Notes under the pieces: generated by a model
What the model saw: only the letters and a program-made list of their open reading frames with translations
What the model was told of the DNA's origin: nothing
The model's database searches: none
From: CAIYZT01 sp947461435
Lineage (GTDB): Bacteria; Pseudomonadota; Alphaproteobacteria; Rhodobacterales; Rhodobacteraceae
Length of the DNA: 64,000 nt
Assembly (NCBI GenBank): GCA_965284435.1
Contig: OZ260083.1
Location: 2,046,001 to 2,110,000 of the forward strand
Direction: 5' to 3'
Program-made: the position numbers and the translations under genes
Shown here: piece by piece, positions 33,913 through 42,382 of the stretch
Layout of the letters: every line of letters starts with the position of its first letter
Numbering within the stretch: the stretch's first letter is position 1

Positions 33913-35307
33913 GTGAGCCAGACCTTTGATCTGATCGTAATTGGGGCCGGACCCGGAGGATATGTTGCTGCGATCCGCGCGGCGCAACTGGGCCAGAAGG
34001 TCGCGATCATCGAGCGCGAAAATCTGGGGGGCATCTGCCTGAACTGGGGATGTATTCCGACAAAGGCGCTGCTGCGATCGGCCGAAGTGTTTCACATGAT
34101 GCACCGGGCCAAGGAATTTGGACTGTCGGCTGACAACATCACCTTTGATCTGAACGCGGTGGTTGCAAGGTCTCGTGGTGTGGCCAAGCAATTGTCAGGC
34201 GGCATTGGCCATTTGATGAAGAAGAACAAGGTCACCGTGTTCATGGGGGCGGCAACCCTGCCCAAGGTGGGAACCGTTCAGGTTACATCGGGCGCGGGGA
34301 CCGAAGAATTGACCGCCAAGGCGATCGTGCTGGCCACAGGGGCACGCGCGCGCGAATTGCCCGGTCTGGAGGCGGACGGCGATCTGGTGTGGACCTATCG
34401 GCATGCTTTGCAACCCAAACGGATGCCCAAGCGGCTTTTGGTCATCGGGTCGGGCGCGATTGGTATTGAGTTTGCCAGTTTCTTCAACACCTTGGGCGCA
34501 GACACCACGGTATGCGAAGTGATGGACCGTGTTCTGCCGGTGGAAGATGCCGAGATTTCGGCATTTGCCAAAAAGGCCTTTGTCAAACAGGGCATGAAGA
34601 TTCTGGAGAAGACCACGGTCAAGAAACTGGACCGCAAGCCCGGTATCGGGGTGACGGCGCATCTGGAAGCGAACGGAAAGACCGAGACGCAGGATTTTGA
34701 CACGGTGATTTCCGCTGTGGGCATTGTGGGCAATGTGGAAGGGCTGGGTCTGGAAGCGCTGGGCGTGAAGATCGACCGCACCCATGTGGTGACCGATGAA
34801 TTCTGCCGCACCGGGGTGCCGGGGCTTTTTGCCATTGGCGACATTGCCGGGGCCCCTTGGCTTGCGCACAAGGCCAGCCACGAGGGCGTGATGGTGGCCG
34901 AATTGATCGCGGGCGGCCATCCGCATCCGATCAAGCCCGGCTCTATTGCCGGGTGCACCTATTGTTATCCCCAAGTGGCCAGCGTCGGGATGACCGAACA
35001 AAAAGCCAAGGACGCCGGTCATACGGTTAAGGTTGGCCGTTTTCCCTTTATCGGCAACGGCAAGGCGATTGCCCTTGGCGAGGCGGAGGGCATGATCAAG
35101 ACCGTGTTTGACGCGGCCACCGGGGAACTTTTGGGCGCGCATATGATTGGGGCTGAGGTGACCGAGTTGATCCAAGGCTATGTGATTGGCCGGACGCTGG
35201 AGACGACGGAAGAGGACCTGATGAACACGGTCTTCCCGCATCCGACCCTGTCTGAAATGATGCACGAATCCGTGCTGGACGCCTACGGCCGGGCATTGCA
35301 TATCTAG
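33913..35307 (+). CDS. lpdA: Dihydrolipoyl dehydrogenase
   Basis: 464 residues. FAD site VIGAGPGGYVAAIRAAQLGQ, redox disulfide Cys42/Cys47 in GGICLNWGCIPTK, NAD site VIGSGAIGIEFASFFNTLGA, and the catalytic His/Glu near the end in FPHPTLSEMMHE. It re-oxidises lipoyl groups in 2-oxoacid dehydrogenase or glycine cleavage complexes. No lipoyl domain is attached, and no E1 or E2 genes are adjacent, so which complex it serves cannot be told. GTG 33913 follows GGGAGGGAAGACT. Confidence 0.95.
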   Translation: MSQTFDLIVIGAGPGGYVAAIRAAQLGQKVAIIERENLGGICLNWGCIPTKALLRSAEVFHMMHRAKEFGLSADNITFDLNAVVARSRGVAKQLSGGIGHLMKKNKVTVFMGAATLPKVGTVQVTSGAGTEELTAKAIVLATGARARELPGLEADGDLVWTYRHALQPKRMPKRLLVIGSGAIGIEFASFFNTLGADTTVCEVMDRVLPVEDAEISAFAKKAFVKQGMKILEKTTVKKLDRKPGIGVTAHLEANGKTETQDFDTVISAVGIVGNVEGLGLEALGVKIDRTHVVTDEFCRTGVPGLFAIGDIAGAPWLAHKASHEGVMVAELIAGGHPHPIKPGSIAGCTYCYPQVASVGMTEQKAKDAGHTVKVGRFPFIGNGKAIALGEAEGMIKTVFDAATGELLGAHMIGAEVTELIQGYVIGRTLETTEEDLMNTVFPHPTLSEMMHESVLDAYGRALHI

Positions 35308-35366
35308 CGCGCGGTCGGCTGTCGGCGGGGGCTGCCCCAAGACCATAGACGTACCGGGTTTCGCGG

Positions 35367-36575
35367 GTGAGCGCCCGACAAAAGCTGGATCCAGAGATAG
35401 GGGCCTTGATGCGCGCGAGTTTGACGATTGTGTGCATCTGGCTGGTTTGCCTTGGGGCGGCGGCGCAGTTTGGCAAGTTTGCCGTATTGTTCGACCGGAT
35501 CGCCGCCAGCTATCCCGGTCAACCCGGACCGATTGTCGGGCTTATCGTGTCGACGGTGGGCATTTGCGGGCTGATTTTTGGCACGACGGCGGGGCTGTTC
35601 GTGTCGGCTTTGGGCTATCGGCGGATGATGGTATCGGCGCTGATTGCCGGGGCGGTGATTTCCACGATTGAGGCGTTGCTGCCCCCGGTTCCAGTGATGT
35701 TAGCCCTGCGCGCTGCCGAGGGTGCGTCCCATCTGGCGCTTGTGGTGGCTGCGCCTGTGCTGACCGCGCAGATCGCCGCGCCGCGTTGGCAGGCGGCGGC
35801 CATGACCTTGTATTCGTCGTTCTTTGCCGTTTCCTTTGCCGCCTTGGGCTATTTTGGCCCTACGCTGGCAGACTGGGGCGGTTTGCCTGCGGTCTTTCTG
35901 GCGCATGGCGGTTATATGGCGGTGGGCGCGGTGGGTATGGCGCTGTTACTGCCGCGCGATCAGCGCTCTGAAATGCCAAAATTGTCCCTGCGGGGTCTTT
36001 TGGTCAGCCATGCTCAGGTCTATGCGAGCCCGCGCGAGGCTGCCCCGGCGATGGGCTTTGTCTGCTATACGGTTACTTTTGTGGCGTTTCTGACTTTGAT
36101 GCCGCAGCAGTTTCTTGGGCAGCCCCAGCAGGCCATTCTGGCATCCTTCATGCCCCTGGTCAGCGTTGCGGTGTCATTGACCTTTGGTGTTTGGATGATG
36201 CGGCGAGTCAGCGCGGTGGGAATGGTTCAGGCGGGGTTTGCGTTGACTTTGGTTTTCGCTGTTCTGCTGGGATTGGCTTGGGGGCAGGCCGGTCTGGTCG
36301 TTCTGGCCGCCTTTGGGGTGGCTGCAGGGCTGGGGCTGGTGCAAAGCGCCTCTTTTGCCGCGATCCCGCAGTTGAACCGTGAACCCGCTGCCCGGGCACG
36401 CGCGGCTGGGGCCATTGCGCAGCTGGGCAATCTGGGCACGACCAGCGGCACGCCGATCTTGATATGGCTGATTTCCCAAGCGGGCGCGACCGGCCTTGCG
36501 GTGTTTTTGTCGCTGTTTTCGGTGCTTGGGATTGCGGTTCATGCCGTTCAGGCCCGGCGCAGGATCACCGCGTGA
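35367..36575 (+). CDS. MFS transporter
   Basis: 402 residues with about 12 membrane segments. The first intracellular loop reads LFVSALGYRRMMVSALIAGA, the MFS pattern, and a second occurs as TFGVWMMRRVSAVGMVQAG. No substrate can be assigned. GTG 35367 is the longest start; an internal ATG (MRASLTIV) would also begin just before the first span. It ends convergently, overlapping the rhodanese stop by 11 bases. Confidence 0.85.
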   Translation: MSARQKLDPEIGALMRASLTIVCIWLVCLGAAAQFGKFAVLFDRIAASYPGQPGPIVGLIVSTVGICGLIFGTTAGLFVSALGYRRMMVSALIAGAVISTIEALLPPVPVMLALRAAEGASHLALVVAAPVLTAQIAAPRWQAAAMTLYSSFFAVSFAALGYFGPTLADWGGLPAVFLAHGGYMAVGAVGMALLLPRDQRSEMPKLSLRGLLVSHAQVYASPREAAPAMGFVCYTVTFVAFLTLMPQQFLGQPQQAILASFMPLVSVAVSLTFGVWMMRRVSAVGMVQAGFALTLVFAVLLGLAWGQAGLVVLAAFGVAAGLGLVQSASFAAIPQLNREPAARARAAGAIAQLGNLGTTSGTPILIWLISQAGATGLAVFLSLFSVLGIAVHAVQARRRITA

Positions 36576-36921
36576 CAGGACCGCCGGCCGCGGCCCAGTC
36601 GCTGAAGCCGCCCAGATTATGGGCCTCATACCCGAGGCCCTGAAGCGCCTGCACCGCCATTCCCGCGCGCCCGCCCACGGCACAAAACACCGCCACGGGT
36701 TTGGCTGGATCGATCCGGCTGTCAAAATCGGGTCCCTTGGGGTTGGCTTTCAGCGGGATCATCGACAGCGGAATATGCAAACCGCCCTTGGCCGTACCGG
36801 AGGCCGCGACTTCGGTCCCCTCTCGGACGTCGATCACGGTGATGTCGCCCTTGGCCAAGCGGGCAATGGCGTCTTTGAGGGTCAGCTTTGCGGCAGCAGG
36901 GCCGCGGGACAGGTTGAACAT
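36565..36921 (-). CDS. Single-domain rhodanese
   Basis: 118 residues. Rhodanese fold with the active-site loop CAVGGRAG (Cys80) that carries the persulfide, the CxxGxR form usual in GlpE/YgaP-type proteins. The preceding part (LAKGDITVIDVREGTEVAAS) is the standard substrate-side strand; the insert LSMIPLKANP is typical of the DUF442-free short type. It transfers sulfane sulfur in the cytoplasm. The promoter holds an ATTC-N8-GAAT site, the operator type of SqrR/BigR sulfide sensors, so induction by sulfide or persulfide is expected. Confidence 0.9.
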   Translation of the reverse strand: MFNLSRGPAAAKLTLKDAIARLAKGDITVIDVREGTEVAASGTAKGGLHIPLSMIPLKANPKGPDFDSRIDPAKPVAVFCAVGGRAGMAVQALQGLGYEAHNLGGFSDWAAAGGPVTR

Positions 36922-36954
36922 GGATAGGCCCTTTCTATGAGTCCCGCTCTATAT

Positions 36955-36970
36955 ATTCATATAAATGAAT
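36955..36970 (-). promoter_or_regulatory. ATTC-N8-GAAT operator (SqrR/BigR-type)
   Basis: ATTCATATAAATGAAT in an AT-rich island 34 bases before the rhodanese start. It matches the ATTC-N8-GAAT element I know from ArsR-family persulfide sensors (SqrR in Rhodobacter, BigR elsewhere). It lies 133 bases from uvrA, on the far side of the SOS box, and should not affect uvrA. Confidence 0.6.
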
Positions 36971-37024
36971 TTGTAAAGGCTGCCGGCCCGAAATCTGCGT
37001 CTTCTTCGGTCATCCTCGCATAAT

Positions 37025-37039
37025 GTTCATTTTTCGTTC
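37025..37039 (+). promoter_or_regulatory. LexA (SOS) box of uvrA
   Basis: GTTCATTTTTCGTTC is an exact GTTC-N7-GTTC, the alphaproteobacterial LexA recognition sequence. It lies 63 bases before the uvrA ATG. Confidence 0.9.
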
Positions 37040-37102
37040 ACATTTTCTGGTTGGAAACGGCTGGGATTGGCCCTAAATCTGTCAAGGAATTAGAGGTAGG
37101 TC

Positions 37103-39961
37103 ATGGCGGAACACAAGTTCATCGAAGTGCGCGGCGCGCGCGAGCACAATTTGAAGAACGTGGACGTGGATATTCCGCGGGATCAGTTGGTGGTGATCAC
37201 GGGATTGTCGGGGTCGGGCAAATCGTCACTGGCCTTCGATACGATCTATGCCGAAGGGCAGCGACGCTATGTTGAAAGCCTGTCGGCCTATGCCCGGCAG
37301 TTTCTGGATATGCAGGGCAAGCCGGATGTGGATCATATTTCCGGCCTGTCGCCTGCCATTTCGATTGAACAAAAGACAACCTCGAAAAACCCGCGGTCAA
37401 CCGTCGGCACGGTGACCGAGATTTACGACTATTTGCGGTTGTTGTTCGCCCGCGTTGGCACGCCGTTCAGCCCGGCGACCGGATTGCCGATCACCGCGAT
37501 GCAGGTGCAAGACATGGTCGACGCGGTCATGGCCATGGAAGAGGGCACACGGGCCTATCTGCTTGCGCCGATCATTCGCGACCGCAAGGGGGAATACAAA
37601 AAGGAATTCATCGAGCTGCGCAAGCAGGGGTTCCAACGGGTCAAGGTGAACGGCGCCTTTCACGAACTGGAAGATCCGCCGACATTGGACAAAAAGTTTC
37701 GGCACAATATTGATGTCGTGGTCGACCGTATCGTAGTGCGCAGCGGGATCGAGACGCGGCTTGCCGACAGCTTTCGCACGGCGTTGAATCTGGCGGATGG
37801 CATTGCGGTTCTGGAAACCGCCCCGGCCGAGGGTGAGGGCGAACGCACCACCTATTCGGAGAAGTTTGCCTGTCCGGTTTCAGGCTTTACCATCGCCGAG
37901 ATTGAGCCGCGCCTGTTTTCGTTTAATGCACCCTATGGGGCTTGCCCGGTGTGCGACGGTCTTGGGATGGAGTTGTTTTTTGACGAACGCCTTGTGGTGC
38001 CCGATCAGAACCTGACCTTGCTGCAAGGCGCGCTGGCGCCTTGGGCCAAGTCAAAATCCCCCTATTTCACCCAGACGATCGAAGCCTTGTCTGCCCATTA
38101 CAGCTTTGATCGCAAAACGAAATGGAAGGATTTGCCGGAGACTGTGAAGGACTTGTTCCTGCGCGGATCCAAGGGGGAAGAGATTACCTTTCGCTATGAC
38201 GAGGGGGGACGGATCTATCAGGTCAGCCGTGTGTTCGAAGGGGTCATTCCCAATATGGAACGGCGCTATCGCGAGACAGATTCGGCTTGGAGCCGCGAAG
38301 ATATGGAGCGGTTTCAAAACAATCGGGCCTGCGGAACCTGCCAGGGATATCGTCTGAAACCCGAGGCTTTGGCGGTCAAGATTGCGGGACTGCATGCGGG
38401 CCAGGTCGTACAGATGTCCATCGCCGAGGCTTTGGCCTGGATCCAAACCGTTCCGGACACTCTGACAGCGCAAAAGAACGAAATCGCCAAGGCAATCTTG
38501 AAAGAGATCCGCGAGCGGCTGGGATTTTTGGTGAACGTGGGCCTGAACTATCTGACCCTGTCACGCGCCGCGGGAACCTTGTCGGGCGGCGAAAGCCAGC
38601 GGATCCGGTTGGCAAGCCAGATCGGATCAGGTTTGACGGGGGTTTTGTACGTTCTGGATGAACCCTCCATCGGTCTGCACCAGCGCGACAACGACCGTTT
38701 GCTGACGACGTTGAAGAATTTGCGCGATGCGGGCAACACAGTCTTGGTTGTGGAGCATGACGAGGATGCGATCCGGGAAGCCGATTATGTCTTTGACATG
38801 GGCCCCGGGGCGGGGGTGCACGGTGGCCATGTTGTCAGCCATGGCACGCCCCAGCAGGTGGCCGATGATCCCAATTCGGTGACGGGTCTGTACCTGTCGG
38901 GCAAGCGCGAAGTGCGCGTGCCCAAGGCCCGGCGCAAGGGCAACGGCAAAAAACTTGTTGTTGTCGGGGCGACGGGAAACAATCTGAAAAATGTCACGGC
39001 CGAATTCCCTTTGGGTATGTTCGTTTGCGTGACGGGTGTCTCGGGCGGGGGCAAATCCAGCTTGACCATCGAAACCTTGTTCAAGACGGCCGCCACGCGT
39101 TTGAACGGGGCCCATGAAACGCCCGCGCCCTGCGAGACGATCAAGGGTTTTGAACATCTGGACAAGGTGATTGATATCGATCAGCGGGCCATTGGCCGAA
39201 CGCCAAGGTCAAACCCCGCGACCTATACCGGTGCCTTCACTCCAATCCGAGATTGGTTTGCCGGTCTGCCGGAATCAAAGGCACGCGGGTATCAATCGGG
39301 GCGGTTTTCGTTCAACGTCAAGGGCGGGCGCTGCGAGGCGTGCCAAGGCGACGGACTTTTGAAGATCGAGATGAACTTTTTGCCCGATGTCTATGTGACT
39401 TGCGAGACGTGCAAGGGACAGCGTTATAACCGCGAGACATTAGAAATAAAATTCAAAAACAAAAGCATAGCCGATGTTCTTGATATGACTTGTGAAGATG
39501 CCAAAGACTTCTTTCAGGCGGTTCCGTCGATCCGCGAAAAGATGGATGCGCTGTGCGAGGTGGGGCTTGGCTATATCAAGGTTGGTCAGCAAGCGACCAC
39601 GTTGTCAGGCGGCGAAGCGCAGCGGGTGAAATTGTCCAAGGAACTGAGCCGCCGGGCGACCGGGCGGACCTTGTATATTCTGGACGAGCCTACGACAGGC
39701 TTGCATTTCGAAGATGTGCGCAAACTGCTTGAAGTGCTGCATTCGCTGGTGGATCAGGGCAACACGGTGGTCGTGATTGAACACAACCTTGATGTGATCA
39801 AGACGGCCGACTGGCTGATCGACATCGGCCCTGAAGGGGGCGACGGCGGCGGTGAGATTGTTGCCGTCGGCACGCCCGAGCAGGTGGCCAAGGTCGAGGC
39901 CAGCCATACGGGCCGCTATTTGAAAGATATGCTGAAGCCAAAGACCGCTGCGGCCAAATAG
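37103..39961 (+). CDS. uvrA: Excinuclease ABC subunit A
   Basis: 952 residues. ABC ATPase dimer that finds DNA damage for nucleotide excision repair. First Walker A GLSGSGKSSLAF, first signature LSGGESQRIRLASQ, second Walker A GVSGGGKSSL, second signature LSGGEAQRVKLSKELS, with Walker B VLDEPSIGLH and ILDEPTTGLHFEDV. The second zinc site CEACQGDG...CETCKGQ is complete; the first has CPVS in place of CPxC (residues near 253), a variant I believe is common in alphaproteobacteria. ATG after TTAGAGGTAGGTC. SOS-controlled by the box upstream. Confidence 0.97.
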   Translation: MAEHKFIEVRGAREHNLKNVDVDIPRDQLVVITGLSGSGKSSLAFDTIYAEGQRRYVESLSAYARQFLDMQGKPDVDHISGLSPAISIEQKTTSKNPRSTVGTVTEIYDYLRLLFARVGTPFSPATGLPITAMQVQDMVDAVMAMEEGTRAYLLAPIIRDRKGEYKKEFIELRKQGFQRVKVNGAFHELEDPPTLDKKFRHNIDVVVDRIVVRSGIETRLADSFRTALNLADGIAVLETAPAEGEGERTTYSEKFACPVSGFTIAEIEPRLFSFNAPYGACPVCDGLGMELFFDERLVVPDQNLTLLQGALAPWAKSKSPYFTQTIEALSAHYSFDRKTKWKDLPETVKDLFLRGSKGEEITFRYDEGGRIYQVSRVFEGVIPNMERRYRETDSAWSREDMERFQNNRACGTCQGYRLKPEALAVKIAGLHAGQVVQMSIAEALAWIQTVPDTLTAQKNEIAKAILKEIRERLGFLVNVGLNYLTLSRAAGTLSGGESQRIRLASQIGSGLTGVLYVLDEPSIGLHQRDNDRLLTTLKNLRDAGNTVLVVEHDEDAIREADYVFDMGPGAGVHGGHVVSHGTPQQVADDPNSVTGLYLSGKREVRVPKARRKGNGKKLVVVGATGNNLKNVTAEFPLGMFVCVTGVSGGGKSSLTIETLFKTAATRLNGAHETPAPCETIKGFEHLDKVIDIDQRAIGRTPRSNPATYTGAFTPIRDWFAGLPESKARGYQSGRFSFNVKGGRCEACQGDGLLKIEMNFLPDVYVTCETCKGQRYNRETLEIKFKNKSIADVLDMTCEDAKDFFQAVPSIREKMDALCEVGLGYIKVGQQATTLSGGEAQRVKLSKELSRRATGRTLYILDEPTTGLHFEDVRKLLEVLHSLVDQGNTVVVIEHNLDVIKTADWLIDIGPEGGDGGGEIVAVGTPEQVAKVEASHTGRYLKDMLKPKTAAAK

Positions 39962-39983
39962 GGGGGGCGGCTGCGCCCCCCCC
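39961..39983. terminator. GC-rich hairpin after uvrA
   Basis: A run of G (GGGGGGGCG) pairs with CGCCCCCCC around a 4-base loop, directly after the uvrA stop. There is no T-run; it may end both uvrA and the convergent DUF2892 gene. Confidence 0.55.
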
Positions 39984-39992
39984 AAGGCGGCT

Positions 39993-40202
39993 TCAGGCCG
40001 ATTTCACAGGACAGGTGGACAGGCCCAGAACAGAATAAAGCGGGCAGGTGCCGACCAGTCCGGTGACAAGGGGGATGATCCCGATCAGCTTGGCATAGTG
40101 CCAAGTTCCCTGACCCTTGTCGGCGAAAAACCACGCCAGCAACGCCAGACCGACGATCACCCGCAGGGCGCGGTCGATCGATCCTTCGTTGGTTTTGAAC
40201 AT
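39993..40202 (-). CDS. DUF2892 (YgaP-type) membrane protein
   Basis: 69 residues. MFKTNEGSIDRALRVIVGLA followed by two membrane segments with a TGLVGTCPLYSVLGLSTCPV core, the YgaP transmembrane-domain pattern with two Cys near the C-terminus. In YgaP this domain is fused to a rhodanese; here it is separate, and a rhodanese gene lies 3 kb away. ATG 40202 has AAAGGAA 7 bases upstream. Function unknown; a link to sulfur handling is inferred from the fused relatives. Confidence 0.85.
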   Translation of the reverse strand: MFKTNEGSIDRALRVIVGLALLAWFFADKGQGTWHYAKLIGIIPLVTGLVGTCPLYSVLGLSTCPVKSA

Positions 40203-40304
40203 GATGCGTTCCTTTGAATGGCCACCCCGGTTGACGAGGACGCTTATCCCTAGCCCGAAAAAAGGGCCTTCGCCTTGATTTGGCGCAATGTCCGAAGGGA
40301 AATT

Positions 40305-40733
40305 TCAGGCCGGACTTTCGGCCATTTGAAGCAAGGCCTGCAAATTTTGTTCGGGCAGGTCCAGCATGGCCAAGGCTTGTGCTTCGCTATGTTGCACCAT
40401 GACCAAGACCGAATTCAGCCCTTCCCATGATTTTCGGGCCATTTCAGCCATCATCTGCCCGGCCTTGGTGGGGGCATAAAACAGTACGATCCTGTCATGC
40501 GCCTGGGGCTGGAAGGTTTCGGCGATCTTGGCCTGCATCTGCATCAAACGCAGAAAATCACGCTCGACTTCCGTCACGGCGGACAGATCGCACAGATGCC
40601 GTTGCCATGGCTGATGCTGTGGATCGAGTGCGCTTTGCGCCACGATATCCATCGATTCCTGCAAGGTGACCAAGCCGGAATAGGTGAATAAAACCAGTTG
40701 GCGTTTCGGAATGATTTTGAAGGTAACGGGCAA
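40305..40733 (-). CDS. Hypothetical protein, SpoIIAA/STAS-like size
   Basis: 142 residues from TTG 40733, which has GAGG six bases upstream; no ATG exists near the start. Content: VTFKIIPKRQLVLFTYSGLV, then SALDPQHQPWQRHLCDLSAV, RDFLRLMQMQAKIAETFQPQ and IVLFYAPTKAGQMMAEMARK. The alternation of short strands and helices, and FTYSGLVTLQESMDIVAQ, recall STAS/SpoIIAA-like modules that bind small lipids or regulate, but this is a guess by eye. It lies downstream of mmsA on the same strand, past a strong hairpin. Confidence 0.6.
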   Translation of the reverse strand: MPVTFKIIPKRQLVLFTYSGLVTLQESMDIVAQSALDPQHQPWQRHLCDLSAVTEVERDFLRLMQMQAKIAETFQPQAHDRIVLFYAPTKAGQMMAEMARKSWEGLNSVLVMVQHSEAQALAMLDLPEQNLQALLQMAESPA

Positions 40734-40750
40734 TCGGTGCCTCAAGAATT

Positions 40751-40776
40751 GGCGCGCCCTCTCTTTAGGGCGCGCC
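40751..40776 (-). terminator. Hairpin between mmsA and the hypothetical gene
   Basis: GGCGCGCCCT and AGGGCGCGCC form a perfect 10-bp stem around 6 bases, just after the mmsA stop. It has no long T-run and may reduce rather than stop read-through. Confidence 0.65.
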
Positions 40777-40782
40777 GTTAGG

Positions 40783-42282
40783 TTAGTCCATTTGCTTGAA
40801 GTTCAAACTTGCGCCTTCCTTGATCCCCGAGGGCCAGCGCGAGGTGATCGTTTTGGTCCGGGTGTAGAACCGGAAGCTGTCTGGCCCGTGCTGGTTCAAA
40901 TCGCCGAAGGCTGATTTTTTCCAGCCGCCAAAGGTGTGATAGGCCAGCGGAACCGGGATCGGAACGTTGATGCCGATCATCCCGACGTTGATACGGTTGG
41001 CAAAATCGCGGGCCGTGTCGCCGTCGCGGGTGAAGATCGCGGTGCCGTTGCCGTATTCGTGATCCATGGCATAGCCCAAGGCTTGCTCGTAGGTCTCACA
41101 CCGGACGGTGGACAGGACGGGACCAAAGATTTCCTTGCGGTAGATGTCCATGTCGGTGGTGACATGGTCAAACAGGTGGGGGCCCACGAAGAACCCGTTT
41201 TCATAGCCCTGCAGCTTGAACCCGCGCCCATCCACAACCAGTTTGGCGCCTTGCGCCACGCCGGATTCGACCAGTTTCAGGATATTGGACTTGGCTGCGG
41301 CGGTCACCACCGGGCCATAGTCAATGTCGTTGCCCGCCGTGTAAGGGCCGACCTTCAGCTTTTCGATCCGGGGGATCAATTTGGCGATCAGGGCATCTGC
41401 GGTCTTCTGACCCACGGGCAGGGCCACGGAAATGGCCATGCAGCGTTCACCCGCAGCGCCGTACCCCGCGCCCACAAGCGCATCGGCCGCCTGATCCAGA
41501 TCGGCGTCCGGCATGATGATCATATGGTTCTTGGCGCCGCCAAAGCATTGCACCCGCTTGCCGTTCGAGCAGCCGCGGCCATAGATGTATTCCGCAATCG
41601 GCGTGGATCCGACAAAGCCGATGCCAGCGATGGTCGGGTTATCCAAAATCGCATCCACAGAGTCCTTGTCGCCATTGATCACTTGCAAGACGCCGTCCGG
41701 CAGGCCGGCCTCTTGGAACAGTTCTGCCAGCATCAAAGGCACAGAGGGGTCACGCTCGGACGGCTTAAGGATAAAGGCGTTGCCGCAGGCCAAGGCCGGG
41801 CCCATTTTCCACAGCGGGATCATGGCCGGAAAGTTGAAAGGGGTGATCCCGGCCGCAACCCCGATGGGTTGGCGCATGGAATACATATCGATGCCCGGAC
41901 CGGCGGAATCGGTGAATTCGCCCTTGAGCATTTGCGGCGCGCCAATGCAGAATTCGATCACTTCCAAACCGCGCTGAATATCGCCCTTGGCATCTGGCAC
42001 GGTCTTGCCATGTTCGGCCGACAAGACCAAAGCCAGCTTTTCCATGTCGCGGTTGATCAGGCGCACCATTTCCATCATGACGCGGGCGCGGCGCTGTGGA
42101 TTGGTGGCGCCCCATTTGATTTGGGCCTGCGCAGCATCGGCTGTGGCGCTGTCCAGTTCGGCCTTGGTGGCAAGTGCCACGCGGGCCTGAACCTCGCCGG
42201 TGGCCGGGTTGAACACATCGGCAAAGCGGCCCGACGTTCCCGCCACATGTTTGCCATTGATCCAGTGACCGATTTCTTTCAT
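40783..42282 (-). CDS. mmsA: Methylmalonate-semialdehyde dehydrogenase (acylating)
   Basis: 499 residues from ATG 42282, which has GGGAGGAC six bases upstream. CoA-acylating aldehyde dehydrogenase: NAD-fold PFNFPAMIPLWK and FVGSTPIAEYIYGRG, catalytic Cys281 in GAAGERCMAIS, and EIFGPVLSTVR. It turns methylmalonate or malonate semialdehyde into propionyl- or acetyl-CoA in valine and inositol breakdown; the second role (IolA) is plausible since iolCDB genes lie 3 kb on. Divergent from a LysR regulator. Confidence 0.94.
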   Translation of the reverse strand: MKEIGHWINGKHVAGTSGRFADVFNPATGEVQARVALATKAELDSATADAAQAQIKWGATNPQRRARVMMEMVRLINRDMEKLALVLSAEHGKTVPDAKGDIQRGLEVIEFCIGAPQMLKGEFTDSAGPGIDMYSMRQPIGVAAGITPFNFPAMIPLWKMGPALACGNAFILKPSERDPSVPLMLAELFQEAGLPDGVLQVINGDKDSVDAILDNPTIAGIGFVGSTPIAEYIYGRGCSNGKRVQCFGGAKNHMIIMPDADLDQAADALVGAGYGAAGERCMAISVALPVGQKTADALIAKLIPRIEKLKVGPYTAGNDIDYGPVVTAAAKSNILKLVESGVAQGAKLVVDGRGFKLQGYENGFFVGPHLFDHVTTDMDIYRKEIFGPVLSTVRCETYEQALGYAMDHEYGNGTAIFTRDGDTARDFANRINVGMIGINVPIPVPLAYHTFGGWKKSAFGDLNQHGPDSFRFYTRTKTITSRWPSGIKEGASLNFKQMD

Positions 42283-42317
42283 CGGAAGTCCTCCCAAATT
42301 GATGATCCTGTGTACCA

Positions 42318-42374
42318 TTGCAAAATTGCCGGACAAAGAAGAAATATGGCAAAGAGGTTTTGCAGTTTTGCAAA
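42318..42374. promoter_or_regulatory. Paired TTGCAA motifs between mmsA and lysR
   Basis: TTGCAAAATTGC at 42318 and TTTTGCAGTTTTGCAAA at 42358-42374; the TTGCAA cores are 50 bases apart, about five helical turns. Probably the operator of the adjacent LysR protein, acting on the divergent mmsA promoter. Confidence 0.45.
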
Positions 42375-42382
42375 GGTGCGCG

